From the NCBI GenBank assembly GCA_019635635.1, contig JAHBZB010000001.1, positions 248,001 to 312,000 of the forward strand: DNA of 64,000 nucleotides, read 5' to 3'. The position numbers and the translations under genes are program-made. Of this stretch, positions 52,613 through 61,574 are shown one piece after another. Each line of letters opens with the position of its first letter. Within the stretch, counting starts at the first letter, position 1. Origin of the DNA: Xanthobacteraceae bacterium. Lineage in GTDB: Bacteria; Pseudomonadota; Alphaproteobacteria; Rhizobiales; Xanthobacteraceae. The notes beneath the pieces are model-generated. The model saw only the letters and a list, made by a program, of their open reading frames with translations, did not search any database and was not told the origin of the DNA.

Positions 52613-55165
52613 TCAAGCCTGCTGCGAGACTTCCGCGGAACGCTGCGAAGAATACGCCATGAGTGCGTCGCGAACGCGATCGAACTCCGAGCCGAGCTTG
52701 GCTAGATAATCGGTGCCGCGCATTTCTAGTTCGCGCTCGCCGATGTGGCGCCACGACAGACACATCTTGTAGATCCGGCGCGCGCCGATGTTCGCCGCAC
52801 CGCTGCGCATCGCATGCAACTGCTCGCGGAACGCCGTGACGTCGCCCGCTTTCGCGGACTGCTTGAGTTCGAGCAGCAGCGTTTCGGTATCGCGATTGAA
52901 ATCGCCGATCAGTTCGTCCACGAATTTCGCACCGCCAAGCACTTCGAGATCGGTCAGCGCGCGGAGATCGATCGCGGATGCGTCGGACGAACGGAATTTC
53001 GGATGCGACGTGATGCGCTTCACGGTTTCGCTTTCCGCGAAAGCCTGCTTATCGCTGACCTGCTTTTCGCCCACGATCGAATCGATAATGTTCAGGAGAC
53101 GGGCGGGCTCGATCGGTTTGATCACGCAGGCGTCCATGCCGGCTTCCTCGCAACGCTGCTTGGTTTCCGGCGTCGCGTCGGCGGTCAGCGCCACGATCGG
53201 CAGGCGCTGCTTGCCTAGCGAAGCAAAGCGATGAAGCTTCGTCGCTTCGATGCCGTTCAGCACCGGCATGTTCACGTCCATCAACGCGATGTCGAATACC
53301 TTCGCCTGCATGGCGTCGAGCGCCTGCTCGCCGTTGTCGACGATACTGACGTCGTGACCGGCGCGCTCCAGGATCTTGCCGATGACCTTCTGGTTAGTGC
53401 GGTTGTCGTCGGCGACCAGGATGGAGAGCTTGCGGCTCGGCGCGTGATTGGCGGGATTGACCTCGTCGTCCATTCCGATCGCATCGACCGCTTTTGCCGC
53501 CCGCAGTGCGGCACCCAGCGCCGCCGGCGTCAGTGGCATTGCGGCCATCGACACGAATTCGAAGCGGAGCGGAAGCGGCAGCATCGCCGCAGCGGCGGTT
53601 CCGGACAGCAGAATGAGCGAAAGGTTTGCGCCATGATGCATCTTGTTCAGCGTCGAGGCGACCGTTTCCAGATCGGCATCGAACTGATCGCCGTCGAGCA
53701 GTACAACGGTACGGCGAATGCCCGCCGCTTCGGGAAGCGCAAGCTGATCGCAAGCCTGACCCGGCGTGCGGACGACTTCAACCAAGGCGCCGAACGGCTC
53801 CAGCATCTTTTCGATGACCGCTGCGTTGTCGCTGTCCCGGGAAAGCAGCAGCACGCGCGCGTCGGAAAGATCGGGAATTATATCCGCCGCCCCGCGTTCG
53901 CGGATGCCATAGGGCAGTTCGAACCAGAAGGTGCTGCCCTCGCCGGATTTGCTGTCGACGCCGATGGTGCCGCTCTGGCGCTCGACAAGCTGCTTGACGA
54001 TCGCAAGGCCGAGGCCGGTTCCGCCGAAACGATCGACGATCGTTTCGTCGGCCTGCGTGAAGCTCTGGAAGATTTTCTCGCGTGCGGCTTCCGCGATACC
54101 GATGCCGGTGTCGGTGACTTCGAAACGGATGCGCGTCGGGCCGTCCTGCTGCCCCACGGCACAAGCGGCGATCGAGATATTGCCGCGTTCGGTAAACTTA
54201 ACCGCATTCGCGGTGAGATTCGTCAGAATGTCGTGGAGCGCCCGCGAATTGCCGTGCAGCAGGTTCGGCGTCTGCGGCGCGACGTGCAGCGAAAGCCGCA
54301 CGCCCTTTTCCTTCGCCTGCGCGACCAGCATCGAACGAACCTGCCCCATGATCGCGTGAAGATCGAAATCCACCGACTGGTCCGGCATCTGGCCAGCTTC
54401 GATACGAGAATATTTCAGAATGTCATTGATCTGGGCGAGCAGCGCGCGCGCCGAGCCGCGGATCGTCTGCGTCATGTCGAGCTGCTCGGCATTGAGCTTG
54501 GTATCGCGCAACATGTCGCTCATGCCGATCACGGCATTCAGCGGCGTGCGAAACTCGTGGCTTACGCTCGCAAGAAAGAGGCTTTTCGCCTTGTTCGCCT
54601 GCTCGGCTTCGTTCTTCGCAGCCTGCAACTTGCGGATCAGCGTCGCGGCATAGAGCGGCAGGATCACAAGGCCGCCGATCAGTCCGTATGCGAGCTTGTA
54701 ATGTGCCGCCCAGTAGCCGGTCGTAGCAACCACCGCCGAGAAGCCGGTGACGGCGACCAGCATCGAGCCGAACAGGTAGGTCAGACCGAAACGGAAACCG
54801 TTGCCGAAGATGATCCAGAGATAGATCGGATAAAGCAGCGAAAGCGTTTCGTCGCCAGCGTGAATGCCCCACGACAGAAAACCGAGATCGGAGATGATCG
54901 CAATGGTGCGGCGGGGAACCGAAACGCCCGGCTTCCACAGCATGTGCGCGAGGAACGCGAAGGAGATTCCGAAGAACGACGCGGTGAGCACCAGCGCATC
55001 GTGCACGCTGGTATCGCCGAACAACGCCGCGCCGCAGAGATAAAGCAGGATCAACGCGCTGATCACAACGCGATTGATGACCATTTCGTGCTCGCCATCC
55101 GGACGATTCTGAAGACGGCTCTTCAGAAACCCGATCGGCAAGAAACGAAATTTTTCGGCCATCAT
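52613..55165 (-). CDS. rpfC: RpfC-like hybrid sensor histidine kinase (TM-HK-REC-HPt)
   Basis: 850 residues. Five or so TM segments at about 28-50, 55-76, 88-100, 107-122 and 128-177, containing LLYPIYLWIIFGNGFRFGLT, which matches the RpfC sensor region. HisKA with H203 (SVSHEFRTPLNAVIGMSDML), HATPase_c (about 305-420; GGTGLGLAIVKQLVER), a degenerate receiver (about 435-560), a receiver with D630 (ILVADDNRTNQKVIGKILER; FDIALMDVNMPVLNGIEATK) and a C-terminal HPt with H784 (REQLHAMRSGAANIGARRIY). RpfC senses DSF and controls RpfF activity and phosphorelay. Starts ATGATG at 55165 after GAGG, 10 bases after the upstream gene. Confidence 0.88.
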   Translation of the reverse strand: MMAEKFRFLPIGFLKSRLQNRPDGEHEMVINRVVISALILLYLCGAALFGDTSVHDALVLTASFFGISFAFLAHMLWKPGVSVPRRTIAIISDLGFLSWGIHAGDETLSLLYPIYLWIIFGNGFRFGLTYLFGSMLVAVTGFSAVVATTGYWAAHYKLAYGLIGGLVILPLYAATLIRKLQAAKNEAEQANKAKSLFLASVSHEFRTPLNAVIGMSDMLRDTKLNAEQLDMTQTIRGSARALLAQINDILKYSRIEAGQMPDQSVDFDLHAIMGQVRSMLVAQAKEKGVRLSLHVAPQTPNLLHGNSRALHDILTNLTANAVKFTERGNISIAACAVGQQDGPTRIRFEVTDTGIGIAEAAREKIFQSFTQADETIVDRFGGTGLGLAIVKQLVERQSGTIGVDSKSGEGSTFWFELPYGIRERGAADIIPDLSDARVLLLSRDSDNAAVIEKMLEPFGALVEVVRTPGQACDQLALPEAAGIRRTVVLLDGDQFDADLETVASTLNKMHHGANLSLILLSGTAAAAMLPLPLRFEFVSMAAMPLTPAALGAALRAAKAVDAIGMDDEVNPANHAPSRKLSILVADDNRTNQKVIGKILERAGHDVSIVDNGEQALDAMQAKVFDIALMDVNMPVLNGIEATKLHRFASLGKQRLPIVALTADATPETKQRCEEAGMDACVIKPIEPARLLNIIDSIVGEKQVSDKQAFAESETVKRITSHPKFRSSDASAIDLRALTDLEVLGGAKFVDELIGDFNRDTETLLLELKQSAKAGDVTAFREQLHAMRSGAANIGARRIYKMCLSWRHIGERELEMRGTDYLAKLGSEFDRVRDALMAYSSQRSAEVSQQA

Positions 55166-55175
55166 CGCGTTATCC

Positions 55176-57320
55176 TCACGCGGTTCTCGCCAGCAGATTC
55201 TGCTGGTTAAAAAGGAAACCGAAGTCCTCCGCGGGAACCGGCGGGCTGAAATAGAAGCCCTGCACCTCGTCGCAACCCTCATTGCGGACGAAGGCAAGCT
55301 GTTCGGCGGTTTCGACGCCTTCAGCCATGATCTTCAGGTTGAGGCTGTGCCCAAGATTGATGATCGCGCGCACGATCGCCGCGTCGTTCGGATCGGTATT
55401 GACGTTGCGGATGAAGCCCTGATCGACCTTGAGGCGGTCGACCGGCAGGTTCTTCACGTAAGAGAGCGAGGAATAGCCAACGCCGAAATCGTCGATCGAG
55501 AAGGTGACGCCGAGTTCCTGGAGGAAGCGGACATCGTTCGCGGCCGACTCCGGATTCTGCATCAGGATGCTTTCGGTCAGTTCGAGTTCAAGCGCTTTCG
55601 GATCGAGGCCGGTTTTCTCCAGCACGTCGATCACATGCTGGCGGATGTCCTGCTTGCGGAACTGCACGGGCGAAAGGTTCACTGCCATGCGGAAGCCGGG
55701 ATGTTCCTTGGCCCAGATCTTGGCCTGCATGCAGGCCTCGAACATGACCCATTCGTTGATCGGAACGATGAGGCCATTTTCTTCCGCGAGCGGCAGGAAT
55801 TCGGCCGGGCGCACGAGACCGCTGCCCGGTCGGCGCCAGCGCAGGAGCGCTTCGGCGCCGACGATGCGGCCCGAGCGCAGATCGATCTGCGGCTGATAGT
55901 TCAGCAGGAACTGCTTCTTGGCGAGCGCCTGACGCAGATCGCCTTCGAGCACGATCGCTTCTCGCGCGGTCGCATGCATGTCGGACGCGAACACGCGCCA
56001 GGCATTCCGGCCTTCTGCCTTGGCCTGATACATCGCGAGATCCGCGTTCTTGATCAGTGCATCGACATCGACGCCGTCGGTCGGATGCACGGTGATGCCG
56101 ATGCTCGCCGTCGTATTGATTTCCTGGCCCTCGAGCTCGAAGGGCTGTTCGAGCGCTTCGATGATCTTCTTCGCGAGCGTGACCGCGTCGTCGGTGCGGC
56201 CGATCTCGGTCTGGAGAATCGCGAATTCGTCGCCGCCAAGGCGCGCGACAATGTCGGTTTCGCGAACCGTGTTGCACAGCCGCTGCGACACGGCTTTGAG
56301 CAACTGGTCGCCCTGATGATGACCGAGCACGTCGTTGACGCCTTTGAAGCGGTCGAGGTCGAGCAGGAGCAGCGCGAATTGCTTGTCGCCACGGCGGGTG
56401 CGGGCGATCTGCTTGCGGACGCTGTCATGGAAATACGTGCGGTTCGGCAAGCCGGTGAGCGGATCGTGATGCGCGAGGTGATGGAGGTGTTCCTCTGCCT
56501 GCTTGCGCTCGGTGATATTCAGGGACGTCGTGAGCACGTTCACGACCTTGCCGGCGCGGTCGCGCAACGGCGATTTCGTGGTTAGAAAGACGTGACGGTT
56601 GCCGGCGCGATCGACGATTTCTTCCTCATAGCTCGGCAGGCCCTTGCCGTTCTCGAAGACGACGCGATCGAGGCCAGCGCTTTGCGGGCCGAAATTGGAG
56701 CCGAAGATTTCGGCCGCGGTCTTGCCGCTCGCCTGGGTCGGATCGACGCCGTAGAAATTCGCGGTGAAGGCGTTGAGGAAGACGCAACGGCCGTCTCGGT
56801 CGGTCGCAGAAATCAGCGCGGGCACGGTATCGATGACCTGCGCCAGGCGCTCGCGGCTGTCGCGCAGCACTTCCTTACGGAAGCGCTCGCTGTCCATGAG
56901 TTCGCGCTCGAGCTCAGTTGCGCGGCTCTTGATGACAAGCTGCTGCTTGCGAAGCTTCAGAAGGTTGCGCGCGCGCGTGAGAAATTCGTGATGATCGACC
57001 GGGCTTTGCAGGAAGTCGGTGGCGCCAGCTTCGAGCGCCTTGATCCGGTGCGAGCGTTCCTCGTAAACGGTGATGACGACGGCCGGAACATCCACACATT
57101 CCGGAAGCTGCCGGAACCGGCGCACGAATTCCGCGCCGTTCATGTTCGGCATCTTGTAGTCGGTGACGACGAGATCGGGCGTGTTGTCTTTGAGCCAGTC
57201 GAGCGCTTCCACGGGATCGCCGAACGCGCGAACGGCCACGCCCTCTTCGATCGAAGTGGCGAGCTTCGCAAAAATGTTCCGGTTCGTAATCCGGTCATCT
57301 ACGATGACGATCAACGACAT
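55176..57320 (-). CDS. Response regulator REC-PAS-GGDEF-EAL, occupying the rpfG position
   Basis: 714 residues. REC at 1-120 with phosphoacceptor D54 (LVVTDYKMPNMNGAEFVRRF) and RpfG-like text (FGDPVEALDWL; DVPAVVITVYEERSHRIKAL; EAGATDFLQSPVDHHEFLTR). PAS at about 155-275, GGDEF at 362-366 (RLGGDEFAIL) with a full active site, and EAL at 490-492 (GAEALLRWRRP) with ELTES, SIDDFGVGYSSLSYV, LKVDQGFI and MAEGVET intact. It can in principle both make and break c-di-GMP. ATG 57320 is chosen as the start of the receiver; upstream in-frame starts at 57365 and 57404 are possible. It is co-transcribed with the RpfC-like kinase. Confidence 0.87.
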   Translation of the reverse strand: MSLIVIVDDRITNRNIFAKLATSIEEGVAVRAFGDPVEALDWLKDNTPDLVVTDYKMPNMNGAEFVRRFRQLPECVDVPAVVITVYEERSHRIKALEAGATDFLQSPVDHHEFLTRARNLLKLRKQQLVIKSRATELERELMDSERFRKEVLRDSRERLAQVIDTVPALISATDRDGRCVFLNAFTANFYGVDPTQASGKTAAEIFGSNFGPQSAGLDRVVFENGKGLPSYEEEIVDRAGNRHVFLTTKSPLRDRAGKVVNVLTTSLNITERKQAEEHLHHLAHHDPLTGLPNRTYFHDSVRKQIARTRRGDKQFALLLLDLDRFKGVNDVLGHHQGDQLLKAVSQRLCNTVRETDIVARLGGDEFAILQTEIGRTDDAVTLAKKIIEALEQPFELEGQEINTTASIGITVHPTDGVDVDALIKNADLAMYQAKAEGRNAWRVFASDMHATAREAIVLEGDLRQALAKKQFLLNYQPQIDLRSGRIVGAEALLRWRRPGSGLVRPAEFLPLAEENGLIVPINEWVMFEACMQAKIWAKEHPGFRMAVNLSPVQFRKQDIRQHVIDVLEKTGLDPKALELELTESILMQNPESAANDVRFLQELGVTFSIDDFGVGYSSLSYVKNLPVDRLKVDQGFIRNVNTDPNDAAIVRAIINLGHSLNLKIMAEGVETAEQLAFVRNEGCDEVQGFYFSPPVPAEDFGFLFNQQNLLARTA

Positions 57321-57527
57321 TCCGCGAACGCAGTCCCCTGGCACGCCGCGATTTTGCGGCTTCATTTTTATTCTGGATCGCCCTTCGTCTGCGCGTATTT
57401 TCATACGCGAGACGCAATGCGCCCTCGTTTTTTCTAGCAAGGATTGTTGAAGAACCTGCTAATCGCAGCGCTACGAATTGTTAGCGTTGTTCCACCAAGT
57501 GATGGGAACTTCGGTAACGATTCCGGA

Positions 57528-57545
57528 TTCGTTAAGGCTAACGAA
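57528..57545. promoter_or_regulatory. Inverted repeat TTCGTTA-AGGC-TAACGAA upstream of the GGDEF-EAL gene
   Basis: Seven-base perfect arms with a four-base spacer, about 210-225 bases upstream of the chosen start. GTTAGC, GGTAACG and GCGTTAC occur within 60 bases of it. It could be an operator of the regulator-kinase operon; a simple hairpin role is also possible. Confidence 0.4.
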
Positions 57546-57559
57546 GCGTTACAAAATGC

Positions 57560-57587
57560 AAAAACTCCCCGCCTTGCGGCGGGGAGT
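57560..57587 (-). terminator. Terminator of the liv operon
   Basis: Stem ACTCCCCGCC / GGCGGGGAGT with a four-base loop, followed on the minus strand by TTTTTGC. It lies 34 bases after the livK-like stop. Confidence 0.9.
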
Positions 57588-57620
57588 CCTTATATACGCG
57601 TATATGGGTGCGGCTCGCGT

Positions 57621-58847
57621 TTAGCTGCCGCGCACTTCGCCCGACAGGATCGGGCCGAAGAACTCCCACTTATTTTCCTTGGCGTTGAATTTCATCATCT
57701 GCTGCTGCTCGATCGGATAGAAATCCGTGGCGCTGGTGTTGATCTTGATGCCCGGAAGCAGGAGATCGAGGTCGAGGTCCTTCATGTTGGCGGCAGCCTT
57801 CATGACGGCGTCGCGGGTGACGTTCTTGCCGAGGCCGAGCAGAATCTTGTGGAGGTTCTGCGCGACCGTGTAGCCATAAGTATTGAAGCTCGAAGTCTTG
57901 TCGCCGTCCGGATAATATTTGTCCATGAAGGCGAACCACTTCTTCATGCCGGCGTCATCCTTCCATTGCGGATCGTTCTGATCCTTCAGGTAGCCGGTCG
58001 AGAAAATGCCGTCTGCATTTTCAGGGCCGGCGGGCTTGATAACGCCGCCCACCGAGTTCGACACCTGGTTCAAAAAGTGAACCGGCTTCCAGCCGATCTC
58101 GGCCATCTTCTTGATCGACTGGGCCGCGAATTTCGGCGTGGTAGCGTTGAAGAGGATGTCGGCGCCGGAGGCCTTCAGCGCGATGATCTGGCTGTCCACC
58201 GTCGGATCGGCCACTTCATAAGGCTGCTCGGAGACGATCATGGTTTTCGCCTTCGCACCCAAGCCGTCTTTCAGACCTTTGAGATAGTCCTTGCCGTAAT
58301 CGTCGTTCTGATAGAGCACGCCGATTTTGCCGTTCGGGTAGTTTTTCAGGATGTAGGCGGCGTAGATGCGGCCTTCACTCTGGTAGTTCGGCTGCCAGCC
58401 CATAGTCCAGGGAAACTTCTTCGGGTTGCCCCACTTGGTAGCGCCGGTCGCGACGAAAAGTTGCGGAACTTTCTTGCCGTTCAGGTAGCCCTGAATCGCG
58501 GTGTTCGATGGCGTGCCGAGCGGCTGGAACACCAAGAGCACGTTGTCGGATTCCACGAGCTTGCGCACCTGCTCGAGCGATTTCGGCGGCGAGTAGCTGT
58601 CGTCGTAGGAGATGAAATTGACCAGGCGGCCGTTGATGCCGCCTTCGGCGTTCACCATCTTGAAATAAGCGGCGATCGCCTTGCCGATGGTGCCGTAGGC
58701 GGACGCGGGTCCGCTGTACGGATTCAAGTGACCGATCTTGATTTCCTTGTCCGTCACGCCCGGCGACTGCGCGAAGGCGGAGCCGGCCATTGCCACGGCG
58801 AAGCCCAGCGCGAGTGCCGGGATCATTCCGTACTTCTTTGTCTTCAT
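57621..58847 (-). CDS. Branched-chain amino-acid-type ABC transporter substrate-binding protein (LivK family)
   Basis: 408 residues, signal peptide 1-26 (...AGSAFAQ). Type I periplasmic-binding fold: IKIGHLNPYSGPASAYGTIG, VFQPLGTPSNTAIQGYLNGK, ADILFNATTPKFAAQSIKKM. This subgroup often binds aromatic or other carboxylates instead of branched-chain amino acids; the ligand cannot be told from sequence. ATG 58847 follows GGGAGG. Last gene of the liv operon. Confidence 0.88.
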   Translation of the reverse strand: MKTKKYGMIPALALGFAVAMAGSAFAQSPGVTDKEIKIGHLNPYSGPASAYGTIGKAIAAYFKMVNAEGGINGRLVNFISYDDSYSPPKSLEQVRKLVESDNVLLVFQPLGTPSNTAIQGYLNGKKVPQLFVATGATKWGNPKKFPWTMGWQPNYQSEGRIYAAYILKNYPNGKIGVLYQNDDYGKDYLKGLKDGLGAKAKTMIVSEQPYEVADPTVDSQIIALKASGADILFNATTPKFAAQSIKKMAEIGWKPVHFLNQVSNSVGGVIKPAGPENADGIFSTGYLKDQNDPQWKDDAGMKKWFAFMDKYYPDGDKTSSFNTYGYTVAQNLHKILLGLGKNVTRDAVMKAAANMKDLDLDLLLPGIKINTSATDFYPIEQQQMMKFNAKENKWEFFGPILSGEVRGS

Positions 58848-58873
58848 TGTTTCCTCCCTTGGAAAAAGGCCGC

Positions 58874-59971
58874 CTAGCTTCTCGCTCGCGCGAGGCGCTC
58901 CGCGGCCAGTCGAAGCAATCCGGCGAGGCCGGACGGCATTACGTAAATGAGCAGAATGAGAAAGACGCCGTAGACCGTACCCGTCAGACCCTTGGCGCTC
59001 TGCTCGCTGACAGTCGGAAAGAACGGAACGACCGAGCGGATTAGATCGAAAACCCACCCGAGGCCGTGCGCAATGTGTTCGGCGATATTCGGCACGAACA
59101 GAATGAAAAGGCCGCCGAGAAAGGCGCCGGGAATCCACCCCACGCCTCCGACCACCATGCCGACGAAAATCGCAATCGCGAGCGTGATCTGGAAACTGTC
59201 CGGCGCGACGAAGGCGATCAGAAGTGCGCTCAAGGAACCGGCGACGCCGGTGAAAAGCGCGCTCATGCCGAAGGTGAGCGTCTTGAACAGCGAAAGATTG
59301 ATGCCGGTGACCTTGGCCGCGATCTGGTTATCGCGGATTGCTTTCATTGCGCGGCCCGATCGGCTGTTCACAAGACTGAAGGCGATAAAGAACATCAGGA
59401 TCGTGACCGCGAAGGTGACGTAGAAAGTCCATTGATCCTGATCGAACGGCAGCCCGAACGGTGCTTCCGGTTTCAGATTGAACAAGGCAAGACCCTGCAC
59501 GCCGCCGGTGAGGTGTTCGATCGGCTTGAATTTGAGAATTTGCGGCGTCGCAATCGCCAGCGCGAAAGTCGCAAGCGCCAGATAGATGCCTTCGAGCCGC
59601 AAAGCCGGCAGGCCGAACAGGAAGCCGAAGACGAAGCAGACCACCGCCGCCACCGGAATTGTCCAATAGAACGGCATTTCGTATTGCGTCATCAGTACCG
59701 CGGATACATAGGCGCCGATGGCATAGAAAGCGCTATGGCCCAGCGAGAACTGGCCGTTGAAACCGGTAAGCAGGTTCAGGCCCGCGATCGCGATCGCATA
59801 AATCAGCAGCTGCGTGATCTGAAACGTGAAGACACCGGTGGCGACCAGCGGGAAAATCGCGCCTGCGATCAATATCAGTACGAAGCCCGCGAGCTTCCAG
59901 TTGTTGCCGAGCGTAATCAGCGTCGCGCCGATGGCGGCAATGATCGAGGTGACGGGGGAGGTCGTTTTCAT
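58874..59971 (-). CDS. ABC transporter permease LivM family
   Basis: 365 residues with about nine hydrophobic segments. LivM motifs LTGFNGQFSLGHSAFYAIGA and AIRDNQIAAKVTGINLSLFK, the latter being the cytoplasmic loop that contacts the ATPases. It starts 4 bp after livH and has the usual C-terminal hydrophobic extension. Confidence 0.9.
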   Translation of the reverse strand: MKTTSPVTSIIAAIGATLITLGNNWKLAGFVLILIAGAIFPLVATGVFTFQITQLLIYAIAIAGLNLLTGFNGQFSLGHSAFYAIGAYVSAVLMTQYEMPFYWTIPVAAVVCFVFGFLFGLPALRLEGIYLALATFALAIATPQILKFKPIEHLTGGVQGLALFNLKPEAPFGLPFDQDQWTFYVTFAVTILMFFIAFSLVNSRSGRAMKAIRDNQIAAKVTGINLSLFKTLTFGMSALFTGVAGSLSALLIAFVAPDSFQITLAIAIFVGMVVGGVGWIPGAFLGGLFILFVPNIAEHIAHGLGWVFDLIRSVVPFFPTVSEQSAKGLTGTVYGVFLILLIYVMPSGLAGLLRLAAERLARARS

Positions 59972-59975
59972 GGCG

Positions 59976-60851
59976 CTAGACCCGGCTCACAATTCTTCGG
60001 CCGAACAGGCCGTTGGGCTTCAGCGTCAGCACCAGGATGATGAGCGCGAGCGCGATCGTGAGTTTCATCTCCGCGCCGAAATGGGGAACGAAGGACGCAA
60101 GATTCTCGACGACGCCAACTGCGAAGCCGCCGAAGACCGCGCCGCCGGGGCTGGTCAGGCCGCCGACCACCGCGCCGGCAAAGCCGTAAAGCAGGATCGT
60201 CACCATCATGTTCGGTTCGAGAAACACGACCGGCGCGATCATAATGCCGGCAACGGCGCCGATCGCGGCGGCCATGCCCCAACCGACAGCGTTCATGAAA
60301 CCGACACGAATGCCGACGAGGCGGGCAGAGTCCGGGTTCGCCGCCGCAGCCCGCATTGCAAGACCCACGCGCGTGAAACGAAAAAAGAGATAAAGCAGCG
60401 CGAGCATAATGCCGGTAACCGCGATCATGCCGGCGCCGTGCGCGCTTAAGAGACCGTCGCCGAGTACGGATTTGGTGCCGAACGGCGTCGGGAATGGCTT
60501 GATCGTGAACTCCCAGATGAAGCCCGCCATCGAATTGATGATCGCAAACAGCGCGATGAAGATCACGACGTGGCTCAGAACCGAGGCGTTGTGCACCGGC
60601 TTGAAGACGATGCGCTCGATCGCGTAGCCGAGCACGAAGGAGATCGCGACGGTGAGAAAGAACGCGAACCAGTAAGGCATTCCCCATTCCATCAGCTGCC
60701 AGGCGATGTAGGTGGAGAACATCGCCATTTCGCCCTGCGCGAAATTCAGGTGGTCGATGGCCTGGTAAATCATGACGATCGCGAGTGCGATGCAGGCATA
60801 GATCGCGCCCGTCGCCAGTCCGCCGATCACCTGCTGTACGACCTGTTCCAT
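59976..60851 (-). CDS. ABC transporter permease LivH family
   Basis: 291 residues, about eight hydrophobic segments; YQAIDHLNFAQGEMAMFSTY near the N-terminus and MRAAAANPDSARLVGIRVGF are LivH signatures. It pairs with the LivM protein. Located 9 bp after livF. Confidence 0.9.
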   Translation of the reverse strand: MEQVVQQVIGGLATGAIYACIALAIVMIYQAIDHLNFAQGEMAMFSTYIAWQLMEWGMPYWFAFFLTVAISFVLGYAIERIVFKPVHNASVLSHVVIFIALFAIINSMAGFIWEFTIKPFPTPFGTKSVLGDGLLSAHGAGMIAVTGIMLALLYLFFRFTRVGLAMRAAAANPDSARLVGIRVGFMNAVGWGMAAAIGAVAGIMIAPVVFLEPNMMVTILLYGFAGAVVGGLTSPGGAVFGGFAVGVVENLASFVPHFGAEMKLTIALALIILVLTLKPNGLFGRRIVSRV

Positions 60852-60860
60852 CGTTCTTCC

Positions 60861-61574
60861 TCAGTATCCGAGATAAGCGCGCCGGATGCTTTCATCCTGG
60901 CTGAGTTCTTTCGCCGGTCCCGACATCACGACGCGGCCGGTTTCCAGAAGATAAGCGTGGTCTGCGAGATCGAGCGCGAGCGAAGCGTTCTGCTCGACCA
61001 GGAACATGCTCACCTTTTCCTTCTCGTTCAGCGTCCGCAGGATCGAAAACATTTCCTGCACGATGAGCGGCGCGAGGCCGAAGGAAGGCTCGTCGAGCAG
61101 CATGATCTTCGGCCGCAACATCAGCGCGCGGCCGATTGCGAGCATCTGCTGTTCGCCGCCGGAAAGCGTGCCGGCCTGTTGACGGAAGCGCTCTTTCAGT
61201 CGCGGGAAATAGGCAAAAACCCGCTCCATATCGGCGGAAATCTGCCCGGCGGGCTGCGTGATACCGCCGAGTTGCAGATTTTCCTCGACCGTCTGACGCA
61301 CGAAAGTACCGCGGCCTTCGGGCACATGCGCCACCCCGAGACGGACAATGTCGGCGGTATCCTTGTTCGAGATCACTTTGCCCTCGAAGCGGATTTCGCC
61401 GCCGGTTTTCACCATGCCGGAAAGCGCGCGCAACGTGGTCGTCTTGCCCGCGCCGTTCGCGCCGAGCAGCGTGGTGATGCCGCCTTCGTGCATATCGAAA
61501 TTGAGATCGAACAGAATCTGCGTCGGGCCATAGAAGGCGCGGAGATTCTTCGCGGAAAGCAGCGGTGCCGTCAT
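60861..61574 (-). CDS. ABC transporter ATP-binding protein LivF family
   Basis: 237 residues. Walker A LLGANGAGKTTTLRAL, signature TLSGGEQQMLAIGRALMLRP, Walker B PKIMLLDEPSFGLAPLIVQE. ATG overlaps the livG stop (ATGA), so the two ATPases are translationally coupled. Confidence 0.93.
   Translation of the reverse strand: MTAPLLSAKNLRAFYGPTQILFDLNFDMHEGGITTLLGANGAGKTTTLRALSGMVKTGGEIRFEGKVISNKDTADIVRLGVAHVPEGRGTFVRQTVEENLQLGGITQPAGQISADMERVFAYFPRLKERFRQQAGTLSGGEQQMLAIGRALMLRPKIMLLDEPSFGLAPLIVQEMFSILRTLNEKEKVSMFLVEQNASLALDLADHAYLLETGRVVMSGPAKELSQDESIRRAYLGY

Larger units (their letters stand above)
57321..57620. other. 300-bp gap between the GGDEF-EAL gene and livK-like gene
   Basis: Contains the promoter region of the regulator-kinase operon, several GTTA/TAAC elements including the inverted repeat at 57528-57545, the livK terminator at 57560-57587 and a perfect palindrome ATATACGCGTATAT at 57592-57605. 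Amino-terminal extension of the GGDEF-EAL protein to 57440 cannot be excluded. Confidence 0.55.

Noticed and set aside
53231-55210. 659-codon open frame on the plus strand opposite the hybrid kinase
   Set aside because: Same reason: low-complexity Arg/Gln/His-rich text opposite a kinase with all signature motifs.
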